From assembly GCA_965219915.1 (NCBI GenBank), contig OZ244794.1, positions 868,001 through 932,000 of the forward strand: a stretch of 64,000 nt of DNA. Direction: 5' to 3'. Of the stretch, positions 36,383-45,166 are shown one piece after another. How positions within the stretch are numbered: the stretch's first letter is position 1; every line of letters starts with the position of its first letter. A program made the position numbers and the translations under genes. Under the pieces are notes generated by a model, which saw nothing but the letters and a program-made list of their open reading frames with translations, was not told the origin of the DNA and ran no database searches. The DNA comes from Bin80 sp965219915. Lineage in GTDB: Bacteria; Bacteroidota; Rhodothermia; Rhodothermales; Bin80.

Positions 36383-36746
36383 GTCAATTCAATAATGGGC
36401 GAGGATGTGTCAGTTGTCGAGTTACCTGACTATGTCTAACGACAACACCCCTTGGAAAATCTAAGTTCCACACATGCCTCTCCCATTATACAGAATGTGT
36501 GAAATTTTGCAGGGCGTAATAAGTGCTAAAAACAGGGATGGTCGGCACGAGGCTTGAATGATCGTGTAATTCATTTACGCTTGAACAAACAAAAACCGAG
36601 AAAATGGAACCTAAGCATGTGGAGAAGAACTCATTGTCCGGTGTTTTTCTGCGTACAAGGCAGCGCAAAGAGAGCAATACTGAGTCAGATTGGGGCAGCG
36701 ACTCGGAGTCTGGGATACGACGCTGCGCACCGGGATCTGCAACGCG
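36383..36746. other. Spacer upstream of DUF488
   Basis: The 364 bp contain no gene that I can support. Short ORFs on both strands have no recognisable motif. As it lies inside the segment bracketed by the direct repeats, it may be part of the same acquired piece. It must hold any DUF488 promoter. Confidence 0.55.
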
Positions 36747-37901
36747 CTACTCGGTGCCCGCTAAGTCAAGGATACGGTAATGCGTGGAATAGCCCGCAAA
36801 TATTCCTCGTCCACCCTCAAAATTTGTGTATAGATTGGCAGGCTGCCCGAAGCCATCAAAATTCTCATGCTCCTCAGTAGCACTTCGATGCTCAACGTAC
36901 TCCGGACTGAGGGCCATTACGTATAGTACCAAGGTAGCGTCCAATTCGCCTTCGAAATCGCTGAACAGATCCACGGTGATATCAAAATCTTGAACTTGGC
37001 CATCTGAGGATCGATCGGACAGGATACCAATGGTACAGAATTCGTCCTCTGCAGGGTTGCTTTCAATAGGATTCAGTACGTCACTGAAGGAGCAATACCA
37101 TCGCTGGCTGTTATGGATCATAGCTAACTCATGGACTGTGAATTCCGAGGCAGTAGGAGACTCGTCTGCCGGAAGTGCAAGAAAAATGCTAAAACTGTAA
37201 TAATTCAGGCCAGGGTTGTCAGCCAGACTGAAACTGACCAAGTATTGGGAGTCCAACATCAACGAGGAGAAAGTGTCCAGTTTTGTGACTTCGGCTGAAA
37301 GTATGTCGGGGGGGAGAGGGGCCATGGAGATTGCTGATGTCGAAGGCAATCCGGGCGCCTCAACGACCATCCGGTAGGGTGTGTTTGTGCGTGGCGTCCG
37401 CATTCTCGGTGACTCATACCAACCATCCTCTCCACCGTCGTGAGTAAGTCGGGCGACGAGGACATCGTCCCTGTAGATCGTGACCGTTGCATCATCCAAG
37501 AAAACCGATGTCGTATCTCCCAGTTCTCCAATCGGAATCGTTTTTGCAACCCGTGCTGCCCAGACCGAATCTGGTGTGAAATTGCTAGTGACGTTCAGCT
37601 CAGGGTCGTAATCCGGAGGATCAATCTCAATGGTAGTTTCGCAGGCCGACAGAAATAAAATGCACACTGTAAGTAATTGGATGACCGGGTAATGAGGAAA
37701 CCGTGGGCGCCACAAATTCTGAGTTAGTCTGGTCCAGATGTGCCCAACAATCCGCACGAAATCTCCAGAGCGGAGCAGACAACTTTGCCTGCCATTCGTC
37801 AAGGCGTTTGCTGGCGATGAGGAGTCGCCCTGCAAGAACTGCAATAACATCATGTTCAAATGATCCCGTTGGATTAGAGAACGGCCAAGTGGATGCCCCA
37901 T
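36747..37901 (-). CDS. DUF4249 lipoprotein, TonB-receptor partner
   Basis: DUF4249 lipoproteins are encoded next to TonB receptors in Bacteroidota and probably sit on the outer membrane. The lipobox FLSAC places the lipidated Cys at residue 87 of the longest reading; the mature part starts ETTIEIDPPDYDPELNV, typical of the family. The ATG at 37901 is 4 nt after the TonB receptor stop, which suits coupling, but leaves an odd 86-residue leader. A GTG at residue 49 would give a more normal signal peptide of about 38 residues. The C-terminus ends GGRGIFAGYSTHYRILDL, the part duplicated at 35655-35880. Confidence 0.8.
   Translation of the reverse strand: MGHPLGRSLIQRDHLNMMLLQFLQGDSSSPANALTNGRQSCLLRSGDFVRIVGHIWTRLTQNLWRPRFPHYPVIQLLTVCILFLSACETTIEIDPPDYDPELNVTSNFTPDSVWAARVAKTIPIGELGDTTSVFLDDATVTIYRDDVLVARLTHDGGEDGWYESPRMRTPRTNTPYRMVVEAPGLPSTSAISMAPLPPDILSAEVTKLDTFSSLMLDSQYLVSFSLADNPGLNYYSFSIFLALPADESPTASEFTVHELAMIHNSQRWYCSFSDVLNPIESNPAEDEFCTIGILSDRSSDGQVQDFDITVDLFSDFEGELDATLVLYVMALSPEYVEHRSATEEHENFDGFGQPANLYTNFEGGRGIFAGYSTHYRILDLAGTE
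36760..36955. repeat. Direct repeat, right copy (inside the intact DUF4249 gene)
   Basis: The counterpart of 35663-35862, within the last 70 codons of the intact DUF4249 gene. Shared blocks include AGCCCGCAA..TATTCCTCG and the stretch reading GGCAGGCTGCCCGA. Confidence 0.75.
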
Positions 37902-37905
37902 AGTT

Positions 37906-40299
37906 CTAGTAAGACAACTGGTAGCTTAAAGCGGGGATTATGGGGAGTAGACTAAATTTCTTGAATGTGAGGTCCCCAGTTTCCTCTCGCTGGGCATAAA
38001 TACTGAGGGCGTTTCTCCGGTTGTACGTGTTGTAAGTGCCGACCGATAATGTCCTTTTCAAACGTCTTCCCGTTCGCTTTATACGAACACTCAAATCCAA
38101 TCGATGATAGGACGGCATGCGTGCACCATTGCGCGAACTCTGCACACTATACAATTGAAGCCAGTTCGCCCGTCCCCATGGAAATGCTACAAATGTCTGG
38201 TGTTCTGCGTGAAGATGGCCGACAGGCAATGTAACGGCTTGGCCGGTGCCATAGACCCAAGACGCACTTATATCAAACGACGGCCGAAGTTTGTGGCTGA
38301 TAACCAAGGCGGCATCGTGACGGCGGTCATATCGGTAAGGAAACCATGCCCCATCGTTGATATGTTCAAATTTTCGACGACTTGACGATAGCGTGTAGCC
38401 GATCCAGCCGGTTGTGCGACCGGATTGCTTTTGAAGAAAAATTTCGCCGCCGTAGGCAACGCCGCGTCCAGTCTCTACTCGGTCCTCCCATGTTCCCAAT
38501 GTCGCGTTGAAAAAGTCGGCACCATCCTCGTACTCAATCAGATTTTGCAATTGTTTGTAGTACCCTTCGATGGAGATCTCAAATTTTCCACCGGAAATTG
38601 AATGCACGGCACCACCTGCAACCTGCATGGATTGTTGAGGCTTGATTCGTGCGGTCGCGGGTACCCACAAATCCGTGGGAAGGGACAAGCCGCTTGTAGT
38701 TGCCAGGAGATGAATGTACTGCTGCATGTACGCCAAGGATGCCTTAAAGCTGGTTCTCGAATCCAGGCGGAAAAGCGTACCAATGCGTGGTTCAACCGAG
38801 TAGTAGGTCTTTCCGTCAATCAGAAAGCTCGAGGCGTGTATCCCCGTATTGAGGCGTACTCGTGGAGCCAGGCGCCAATCATCTTCGATGTAGGCTTGGA
38901 ACTCCCCAGCTCTTGAACGCCTGTTTGAGGTAACTGAGGAATAATCCAGCACATCGTTTACCTGATGGATTTCCTCATATGCTCCTGTGAGAAAGCTGTG
39001 CAACTGTCCTCCGAGCCCAAAACGAAGGTTATGACGGGCATTGGGAATAAATTCCGCGTCAGCACGGGCATGTAGATCGCGAATACCGGATTCGTACGAA
39101 GCAGTGTACTGACGGGACTCAACCTCGGCATCACTAACATAGTGGGAGGTATACCGGTTTTCGTTGGTCGCAAGCAACGAGTAATTCGTGTAACCGACCA
39201 GCACATTTGAGAAAAATCTCGCCCCAAATATATGGTTCCAGCGGAAGGTGCCCGTCAGATTACTCCAATTCAGTGCTGCCTCGTCCCTTTCATTATCGCT
39301 GTAATTATAACGCTGATACAGGCGGTCATCTCCCAAATAGCCACTCAGATATATTCGGTCTCTAGGGGTAAGAATAACGTTGGTCTTTACATTAATGTCG
39401 TAGAAATAGTATCCGAAATCTTCATCTTCGTCACTAAGGAAGGGCCGGGCGAGTACATCAGCATAGGACCGGCGTCCGGCGACAAGAAAGGAAGCTTGAT
39501 CCCGTATGATAGGTCCCTCAACGGTTAGGCGTGAAGCAAGAAGTCCGATGGCCCCTGCTCCCGCAAAGCGTTTCATATTCCCTTCCTTCATGGTCAGATC
39601 AATCACCGAGGAAAGCCGCCCACCGTAACGTGCGGGAAAACCTCCTTTAAGCAGTCGGACATCCTTTATTGCGTCCGGGTTAAAGGTGCTCAGGAATCCG
39701 AAAAGATGACTAGGATTGTAGATCTGCGTCCCATCAAGCAAATAGAGATTCTGGTCTGGACCACCCCCGCGCACATAGAGGCCAGTTGAACCTTCCACAC
39801 CTGACTGAACTCCCGGCAGGAGTTGGATGATGCGCAAGACATCTACCTCTCCAAGGAGCGCCGGAAGAACCTCTACGTTTTGCACAGGCAGAGAGATGCC
39901 GCTCATTTGCGTTGTCTGAAGAGCTGATTCGGCGGAGGCAATAACCTCTATTTCGTCCAGAGCAAGTGTAATAGGAACTAGCGCGATATCCAGGCGGAGA
40001 TCCTCCTGCGGTGCGTACGTGATCACTTGTGGCACGTACGCGACATGATTGACGATCATCCGTACGCTATCCGGTTGGAGTGTCAGACTGTAGAAGCCGT
40101 ATTGGTTTGTAGTTCCCCCTACATCCTGCGCAGTGACGTATAACGTCGCGCCTACCACCAACTCGCCGGTTTCAGCATCTGTAACGGTGCCACTCACTGT
40201 GACACGGTTCTCCTGTGCAACAGCGAAGGGAGAATGTTGTACGGAGAGGTAAACTGCAGCTGTAAACAGGAATGTTAGGCGAGGAAGGAGCTGCGGCAT
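37906..40299 (-). CDS. TonB-dependent receptor paired with DUF4249
   Basis: A 797-residue outer-membrane receptor. The signal peptide ends near residue 28 (SPFAVAQ). A CarboxypepD-like domain (VSGTVTDAETGELVVGATLYV, NQYGFYSLTL) precedes the plug (LRIIQLLPGVQSG, GLYVRGGGPDQNLYLLDGTQIYN, LLKGGFPARYGGRLSSVIDL) and a barrel ending PIIPALSYQLSY. Such receptors plus DUF4249 form a widespread uptake pair of unknown ligand. The gene starts 11 nt after the sulfatase stop, so it is probably the uptake arm of the large minus-strand operon. Confidence 0.92.
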   Translation of the reverse strand: MPQLLPRLTFLFTAAVYLSVQHSPFAVAQENRVTVSGTVTDAETGELVVGATLYVTAQDVGGTTNQYGFYSLTLQPDSVRMIVNHVAYVPQVITYAPQEDLRLDIALVPITLALDEIEVIASAESALQTTQMSGISLPVQNVEVLPALLGEVDVLRIIQLLPGVQSGVEGSTGLYVRGGGPDQNLYLLDGTQIYNPSHLFGFLSTFNPDAIKDVRLLKGGFPARYGGRLSSVIDLTMKEGNMKRFAGAGAIGLLASRLTVEGPIIRDQASFLVAGRRSYADVLARPFLSDEDEDFGYYFYDINVKTNVILTPRDRIYLSGYLGDDRLYQRYNYSDNERDEAALNWSNLTGTFRWNHIFGARFFSNVLVGYTNYSLLATNENRYTSHYVSDAEVESRQYTASYESGIRDLHARADAEFIPNARHNLRFGLGGQLHSFLTGAYEEIHQVNDVLDYSSVTSNRRSRAGEFQAYIEDDWRLAPRVRLNTGIHASSFLIDGKTYYSVEPRIGTLFRLDSRTSFKASLAYMQQYIHLLATTSGLSLPTDLWVPATARIKPQQSMQVAGGAVHSISGGKFEISIEGYYKQLQNLIEYEDGADFFNATLGTWEDRVETGRGVAYGGEIFLQKQSGRTTGWIGYTLSSSRRKFEHINDGAWFPYRYDRRHDAALVISHKLRPSFDISASWVYGTGQAVTLPVGHLHAEHQTFVAFPWGRANWLQLYSVQSSRNGARMPSYHRLDLSVRIKRTGRRLKRTLSVGTYNTYNRRNALSIYAQREETGDLTFKKFSLLPIIPALSYQLSY

Positions 40300-40310
40300 A
40301 CGGTATCTGA

Positions 40311-42074
40311 CTATTCGTCGGAAGAGATGCGGAATGTAGTTTCACTCACGAGGCTTTCCTGATACCCGTATCTAATTGCCTTTGCACGGATTGTAGTGGT
40401 CTGGTCGATCCTGAGTGGCGCAGAAAAAAGCAACCAATCGCCTTCCGTGCCGGTCTCGTCAACAATCGCGTAAGCAATTGAGGCCCCCTGTGTTCCGCTG
40501 TACATCGTTACGTCAACGGCGCCGTCAAAAACTCCTCCACTTTGGGTGTGATCCAGACCGCCAGTCTGGATTGCCGTACGTGAGGTAGCTTGTGGGAGCA
40601 TGATCGGGGCATCTGTAACTGGCTGTTCCCCGTTCGGCCACATAGATTCAACCATGTCCAATTCAGATCGGAAGCCCCAGTCTCCACTCGTCGCGATCCA
40701 GCTGTCAAGCGCCTGTTGTAGGCGCATGAGCTCGTCCTTGTAGGTTGGATTGTACGCAAGATTACGGACCTCATATGGATCCTCAGCCGTGTCATAAAGC
40801 TCGTGAACCGGACGACGTGAGCGCATCCAAAGCGTTTGGGGACCGGTTAGCGCGCCGTCTGCATGAAGTCTAAAGAGCTCTTGCATCGTGGGCATTGCGT
40901 TCGCGAAGGCCATCCAGAGCGCGTACGGTTTTTCGGTTCGGTAGTTGCGGATGTATTTGTATCGCGTATCCCGTACAGCTCTTACGAGATCGTACTGCTC
41001 ATCAAAACGATCCCTTGCTGCGTAGACATATTCGTGTGGAGGTTTATTGCCGGCGAAGTCCCCCAGAATTGCCCGTCCCTGAATGTGAGCTGGTGGCTCA
41101 ATCCCCGCCAGTGAGAGTACAGTAGGCGCGAGATCCAGAAAGCTCACAAGCTCTTGATTGACATTGGGTGTCTGGCCCGGTGTATGGATGATCATGGGAA
41201 CATGCAGGCCGGAATCATACAGCCACCGTTTATGGCGTGGTAATCCATCACCGTGATCGCTCCAGAAAAACACGATCGTATTATCCAGTAGACCGTCCTC
41301 CTCCAATTGGTCAAGAATCATACCTGCCTGAGCATCCATAACTGCGATATTGTCGTAATGCTGTGCAATATCGCGTCGCACGACGGGTGTGTCTGGATAA
41401 TAGGGTGGTACGATAACTACGTCAGGATCGGTTTCAAGCGGTGCAGGCGCCGGCACTGCAGCGAAAGCAGGCAGCCCCATGGCTTCCATGGCTGCTTCAG
41501 GGTCCGGCCAGATGCGGCTTTCGTGCGTTATCGTAAAATTAAACACCGAAAAAAAAGGTTGATCGGGATCCCGGCGGCCACGCCAATGGGCCTCAGAGCT
41601 GGATTCGTCCCAGGCTGTGGTTGGAGTTTCAAATTGGTAGTCCTCCTTCACATTATTGGTCGTGTAGTAGCCGGCTGCACGCAGATATTCCGTAAAGGTC
41701 TTAACATAATGAGGAGGGACCACACTGTACGGTGTGGGCTCGGGTGCAAACGGAGCTCCCGAGAGGGTCCTCATATGATGTGCTCCAAGACTGACTTGAT
41801 GCATGCCGGTGATAATGGCTGCACGGCTGGGGGAGCACACCCCCGCAGTAGTAAATACACGTGTGTAGCGTGTACCACGACTAGCAAGTGAGTCCAGATG
41901 AGGGGTTCGGGCAACTGGATCCCCATAGGCCCCGAGTCTCGGTCCCATATCTTCGGCCGAAATCCAGACAATATTCGGTCGTTCCAGCGTAGCCGGTTCT
42001 TCAACTGCGCTTTCCGGTGCGGCACACGCGCACAACAGAAGGGGAAGAAGCCCAAGACGAATATATGATTTCAT
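40311..42074 (-). CDS. Family S1 sulfatase lipoprotein with C-terminal beta domain
   Basis: Sulfate ester hydrolase predicted to be lipidated (lipobox within LLLCAC, about residue 17). The FGly motif C-S-P-S-R is at residues 80-84 (GVCSPSRAAIITG); metal-site residues are in WISAEDMGPRLGAYGD and FFWSDHGD. The segment order (MHQVSLGAHHMRT) is closest in style to the N-sulfoglucosamine-sulfohydrolase-like branch, a weak inference. The last 100 residues form a beta-rich domain (GVFDGAVDVTMYSG, TTTIRAKAIRYGYQESLVSETTF) like the chitobiase C-terminal module. The start overlaps the preceding gene by 4 nt. It needs an FGly-forming or anaerobic maturase, not encoded in this window. Confidence 0.9.
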   Translation of the reverse strand: MKSYIRLGLLPLLLCACAAPESAVEEPATLERPNIVWISAEDMGPRLGAYGDPVARTPHLDSLASRGTRYTRVFTTAGVCSPSRAAIITGMHQVSLGAHHMRTLSGAPFAPEPTPYSVVPPHYVKTFTEYLRAAGYYTTNNVKEDYQFETPTTAWDESSSEAHWRGRRDPDQPFFSVFNFTITHESRIWPDPEAAMEAMGLPAFAAVPAPAPLETDPDVVIVPPYYPDTPVVRRDIAQHYDNIAVMDAQAGMILDQLEEDGLLDNTIVFFWSDHGDGLPRHKRWLYDSGLHVPMIIHTPGQTPNVNQELVSFLDLAPTVLSLAGIEPPAHIQGRAILGDFAGNKPPHEYVYAARDRFDEQYDLVRAVRDTRYKYIRNYRTEKPYALWMAFANAMPTMQELFRLHADGALTGPQTLWMRSRRPVHELYDTAEDPYEVRNLAYNPTYKDELMRLQQALDSWIATSGDWGFRSELDMVESMWPNGEQPVTDAPIMLPQATSRTAIQTGGLDHTQSGGVFDGAVDVTMYSGTQGASIAYAIVDETGTEGDWLLFSAPLRIDQTTTIRAKAIRYGYQESLVSETTFRISSDE

Positions 42075-43582
42075 GCGTCAGTACTGTCAGGTTCGACCGG
42101 GCTCAAGCTGAGACCGGTATTTATGTATAGTTCGGGCGCGGCAGACTGCAAACGCTCTGTCCCTGCCTCGGTGGTATTGGTTTGCCAAAGGTAGAGGGAC
42201 TGCAGCTCGGGTAATTCCTCGAGATGAACCAGTCCAGAATCGGACACTGCTGTGCCATAAAGATTTAGATACTCCAAGTATTCCAAGTTGCTCAGATGCG
42301 CCAATCCCTCATCGGTAACCGAGGTCTGCTGTAGATGCAGGCGCGTTATATGCGGCAGATCTGCGATCACCTCTACCAGATCGTTTCCAGCCTGGGAGCG
42401 TCCAAGATCAAGCCACGCGATGTTGGGGGCGAGTCGCAAAAGTGCTTCACGCATTTCACTTGTTCCTGTGCATGCTTCCAGGTCCATGCAGCGTACCTGC
42501 AGGTATGGTTCATTTTCAGCCAGGGGTGTGACGGATAATCCCAGATTAGCGAGTGCAATAATATCCATGGAATCCGGCGGAGCGGTATCCAGCGCGAAGA
42601 TTCCAGTCCGGATTTCGTCCAGCCCCATACCATCCACAATAGTTTGGACAACGGGTGACCACTCAGCATCCGGAAGGAGCTCCTCAAAAGAGGCGCCTGC
42701 GTCAATCCACCAACGCAGCAGCTCGGCTTCCGCCACGGACAACTGGGGGCTCTCAATGGGCGGCATATGACCGTCCGAATTGAGCGGTAGCCACAAGCGG
42801 TGGATGAGCTCACTCTCATGTGCGCGACCAGCGACAATCGGAGGACCGTCATCTCCACCCTCATTGATAAATTCGGGAGTATCCAAACGCAGTCCACCCC
42901 GCTGGGCGTTAGCGCCGTGACACGATACACATCTGGATTCAAAGATGGGTGCGATGAGGGCAGTATACGTAGTAGTTTCCGCGGGATTCTCTAATAGGAG
43001 ACGTCCGATATCGGCTTTTTTCGGAAGTCCTGCAATCTGGCGCATGCCATCCGGCATATAGCGGGACAAATAATCTGGACCATGTGTCAACACGCCCCCA
43101 AAATGTCCGGTAAGTGCAACCACCAATAGCAGGAGCCCTACCGATATACCGTACATACGCGGCTCCCAGTGTTTAAGCCAGCGTTCTGAAAGGCCTGGCC
43201 AGGCTTTGTACAGGTAGGCCAGCGAAGCAAACAGGACGACCAGGATCCCCATGCGCTTATGCCAAGCCAATTGGCTAGCAGAATAACCACCGCCTTGGGC
43301 CAAGTACAGACCGAAAATAACGGCCAGGATAGAACTCCAGACACCGATATACAGAAGTGCCAGAATTCCTGTATCATACCGTCCTCGCCAGGCCGGCCTC
43401 AATGAGAGACACTCAAGCAGGATCGCCACCACCAAGATCCCAATCGGCAGATGTACAACGACGGGGTGAAATCGTCCCAAGAACAGACTGAAGTCACTCG
43501 GTCGGCCAGAGCCAGGTACGATGATTAACATTAATACCAGCAAGGCGAGGCCTGCACACATCCAGAACACGGACTGCTTCAT
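42071..43582 (-). CDS. DUF2231 membrane domain fused to PSD1-like cytochrome and LRR domain
   Basis: A 503-residue multidomain protein. The N-terminal DUF2231-like part has four to five helices (residues 5-165) with HPVVVHLPIGIL at 39-50. A planctomycete-type cytochrome domain follows, with one heme motif CVSCH at 218-222 and MPPIESPQLS downstream. The C-terminal third (about 380-490) is a leucine-rich region (LPHITRLHLQQTSVTDEGLAHLSNLEYLEYLNLYGTAVSD) of the cysteine-free, T-S-V-T-D-E type. It overlaps the sulfatase by 4 nt. A membrane-bound electron-transfer or sensing role is possible (inference). The same PSD1-like heme domain recurs in the lipoproteins upstream. Confidence 0.85.
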   Translation of the reverse strand: MKQSVFWMCAGLALLVLMLIIVPGSGRPSDFSLFLGRFHPVVVHLPIGILVVAILLECLSLRPAWRGRYDTGILALLYIGVWSSILAVIFGLYLAQGGGYSASQLAWHKRMGILVVLFASLAYLYKAWPGLSERWLKHWEPRMYGISVGLLLLVVALTGHFGGVLTHGPDYLSRYMPDGMRQIAGLPKKADIGRLLLENPAETTTYTALIAPIFESRCVSCHGANAQRGGLRLDTPEFINEGGDDGPPIVAGRAHESELIHRLWLPLNSDGHMPPIESPQLSVAEAELLRWWIDAGASFEELLPDAEWSPVVQTIVDGMGLDEIRTGIFALDTAPPDSMDIIALANLGLSVTPLAENEPYLQVRCMDLEACTGTSEMREALLRLAPNIAWLDLGRSQAGNDLVEVIADLPHITRLHLQQTSVTDEGLAHLSNLEYLEYLNLYGTAVSDSGLVHLEELPELQSLYLWQTNTTEAGTERLQSAAPELYINTGLSLSPVEPDSTDA

Positions 43583-43623
43583 AGTGCCACCAAGAAAAGA
43601 GATATAGTTATAATTGAGAAGTA

Positions 43624-45087
43624 CTAGGCCAAGACCTGGTGCACAACATGTCCATGCACATCGGTCAAGCGAAAGTCTCGGCCCTGGAAGGGGTAAGTTA
43701 ATCGTTCGTGATCAAATCCAAGGAGATGCAGGATCGTAGCTTGCAGGTCGTGGACATGTACCTGACCGCTCACAGCGCTATATCCGATTTCATCTGTTTC
43801 ACCATGCGTGATGCCGCCCTTAATGCCGCCACCAGCCAACCACATCGTATAAGCGTCGCTGTGATGATCCCGCCCGACAAAGGGGTTGTCCGTCCCGGAG
43901 CGGTTTTCCAGCATCGGTGTTCGCCCAAATTCTCCACCCCATATCACCAGGGTTTCTTCAAGCAGGCCGCGCTGTTCCAGGTCTTCCAGGAGTGCAGTAA
44001 CCGGACGATCAGTTTCGCGACAGCGTTCTAGGAAGCCACCATTCAGAGCTTCACTCTCGCCTGCACCGTGTGAGTCCCATCCCCAGTGAAATAACTGAAC
44101 GAAGCGAACCCCGCGTTCCACAAGTCTTCGTGCGAGCAGACAGTTATTACTGAATGCCGTTTCGCCGGGAGCAGTGCCGTACAACTCATGTATGTAGGAA
44201 GGTTCACGGCTGATATCCATGGCTTCCGGCACAGAAGTCTGCATGCGGAAAGCCATTTCATACTGCGCAATGCGTGTGAGAATTTCGGGATCACCAACCT
44301 CCTCGTACTGTTGCTGATTGATCGTATTGATGGCATCAATGGATTTACGACGCAGGTCACGCGGTATGCCCTCCGGGTCACCCAAAAACAAAACCGGATC
44401 CCCTTTAGTTCTGCACTGCACTCCTTGGTATACTGTGGGCAGAAAGCCGCTTCCATACACACTGGCTCCCGCGTCCGGCGCAGCCCCACCGGAAAGTAGC
44501 ACGACAAATGCAGGCAGGTTTGCATTCTCGGTACCAAGCCCGTAAGTCACCCAGGATCCCATACTCGGTCGGCCAAGCCGGGGGCTGCCCGAATGGACTA
44601 AAAGTTGCGCTGGAGCGTGATTGAATTCATCGGTGCGCATAGCCTTGAGGAAGGCGATCTTATCTGCAACGCGCCCCAAGTGCGGGAGGTGGTCAGAGAT
44701 CCAGGCGCCCGACTCTCCGTGCTGACGAAAATTAGCCTGTGGTCCCAGCATTTTCGGTATGCCCCGGATAAATGCGAAGCGCTTGCCCTCCAATAGCGAT
44801 TCGGGGCAGTCCTGGCCGTGAAGTCGCGCGAGTGTGGGTTTGTAGTCGAACAACTCCAATGGAGAGGGGCCGCCGGCCATATGCAAAAAGATCACGCGTT
44901 TGGCACGTGGTGCAAAATGTGGTTTGCGCGGTGCCAACGGATCGAGAGAGCCGTTCGGGTCAGTTGCTTCGGCGGCACCAAGTGAGGCAAAAGCCATCGC
45001 CCCGAGTCCGGCACCCGCGGACTTCAGGAAGTGGCGACGAGTAATGTGCCCCAGGTATGCGTGTTGGGCTTCTTTAGTAAGACTCAT
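43624..45087 (-). CDS. DUF1501 protein with Tat signal, partner of the 822-residue PSD1 protein
   Basis: A 487-residue DUF1501 protein, a distant relative of the sulfatase/alkaline phosphatase superfamily. The N-terminus carries a twin-arginine signal (TRRHFLKSAGAGLGAMAF), so it is exported folded. Typical blocks are RVIFLHMAGGPSPLELFDYKP, IWGGEFGRTP, VGRDHHSDAYTMWLAGGGIKGG and RLTDVHGHVV near the end. Its metal-site-like His and Asp residues are kept. It lies 79 nt after the PSD1 gene, in the recurrent PSD1-then-DUF1501 order. The enzymatic reaction of DUF1501 is unknown. Confidence 0.88.
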   Translation of the reverse strand: MSLTKEAQHAYLGHITRRHFLKSAGAGLGAMAFASLGAAEATDPNGSLDPLAPRKPHFAPRAKRVIFLHMAGGPSPLELFDYKPTLARLHGQDCPESLLEGKRFAFIRGIPKMLGPQANFRQHGESGAWISDHLPHLGRVADKIAFLKAMRTDEFNHAPAQLLVHSGSPRLGRPSMGSWVTYGLGTENANLPAFVVLLSGGAAPDAGASVYGSGFLPTVYQGVQCRTKGDPVLFLGDPEGIPRDLRRKSIDAINTINQQQYEEVGDPEILTRIAQYEMAFRMQTSVPEAMDISREPSYIHELYGTAPGETAFSNNCLLARRLVERGVRFVQLFHWGWDSHGAGESEALNGGFLERCRETDRPVTALLEDLEQRGLLEETLVIWGGEFGRTPMLENRSGTDNPFVGRDHHSDAYTMWLAGGGIKGGITHGETDEIGYSAVSGQVHVHDLQATILHLLGFDHERLTYPFQGRDFRLTDVHGHVVHQVLA

Positions 45088-45166
45088 ATTAAATCGGAGA
45101 ACGTCCAGTCTTAATCATTACATATCGAACTTAGGGCGAATGCTGTAGCCAGAGAACTGCGCAGGA

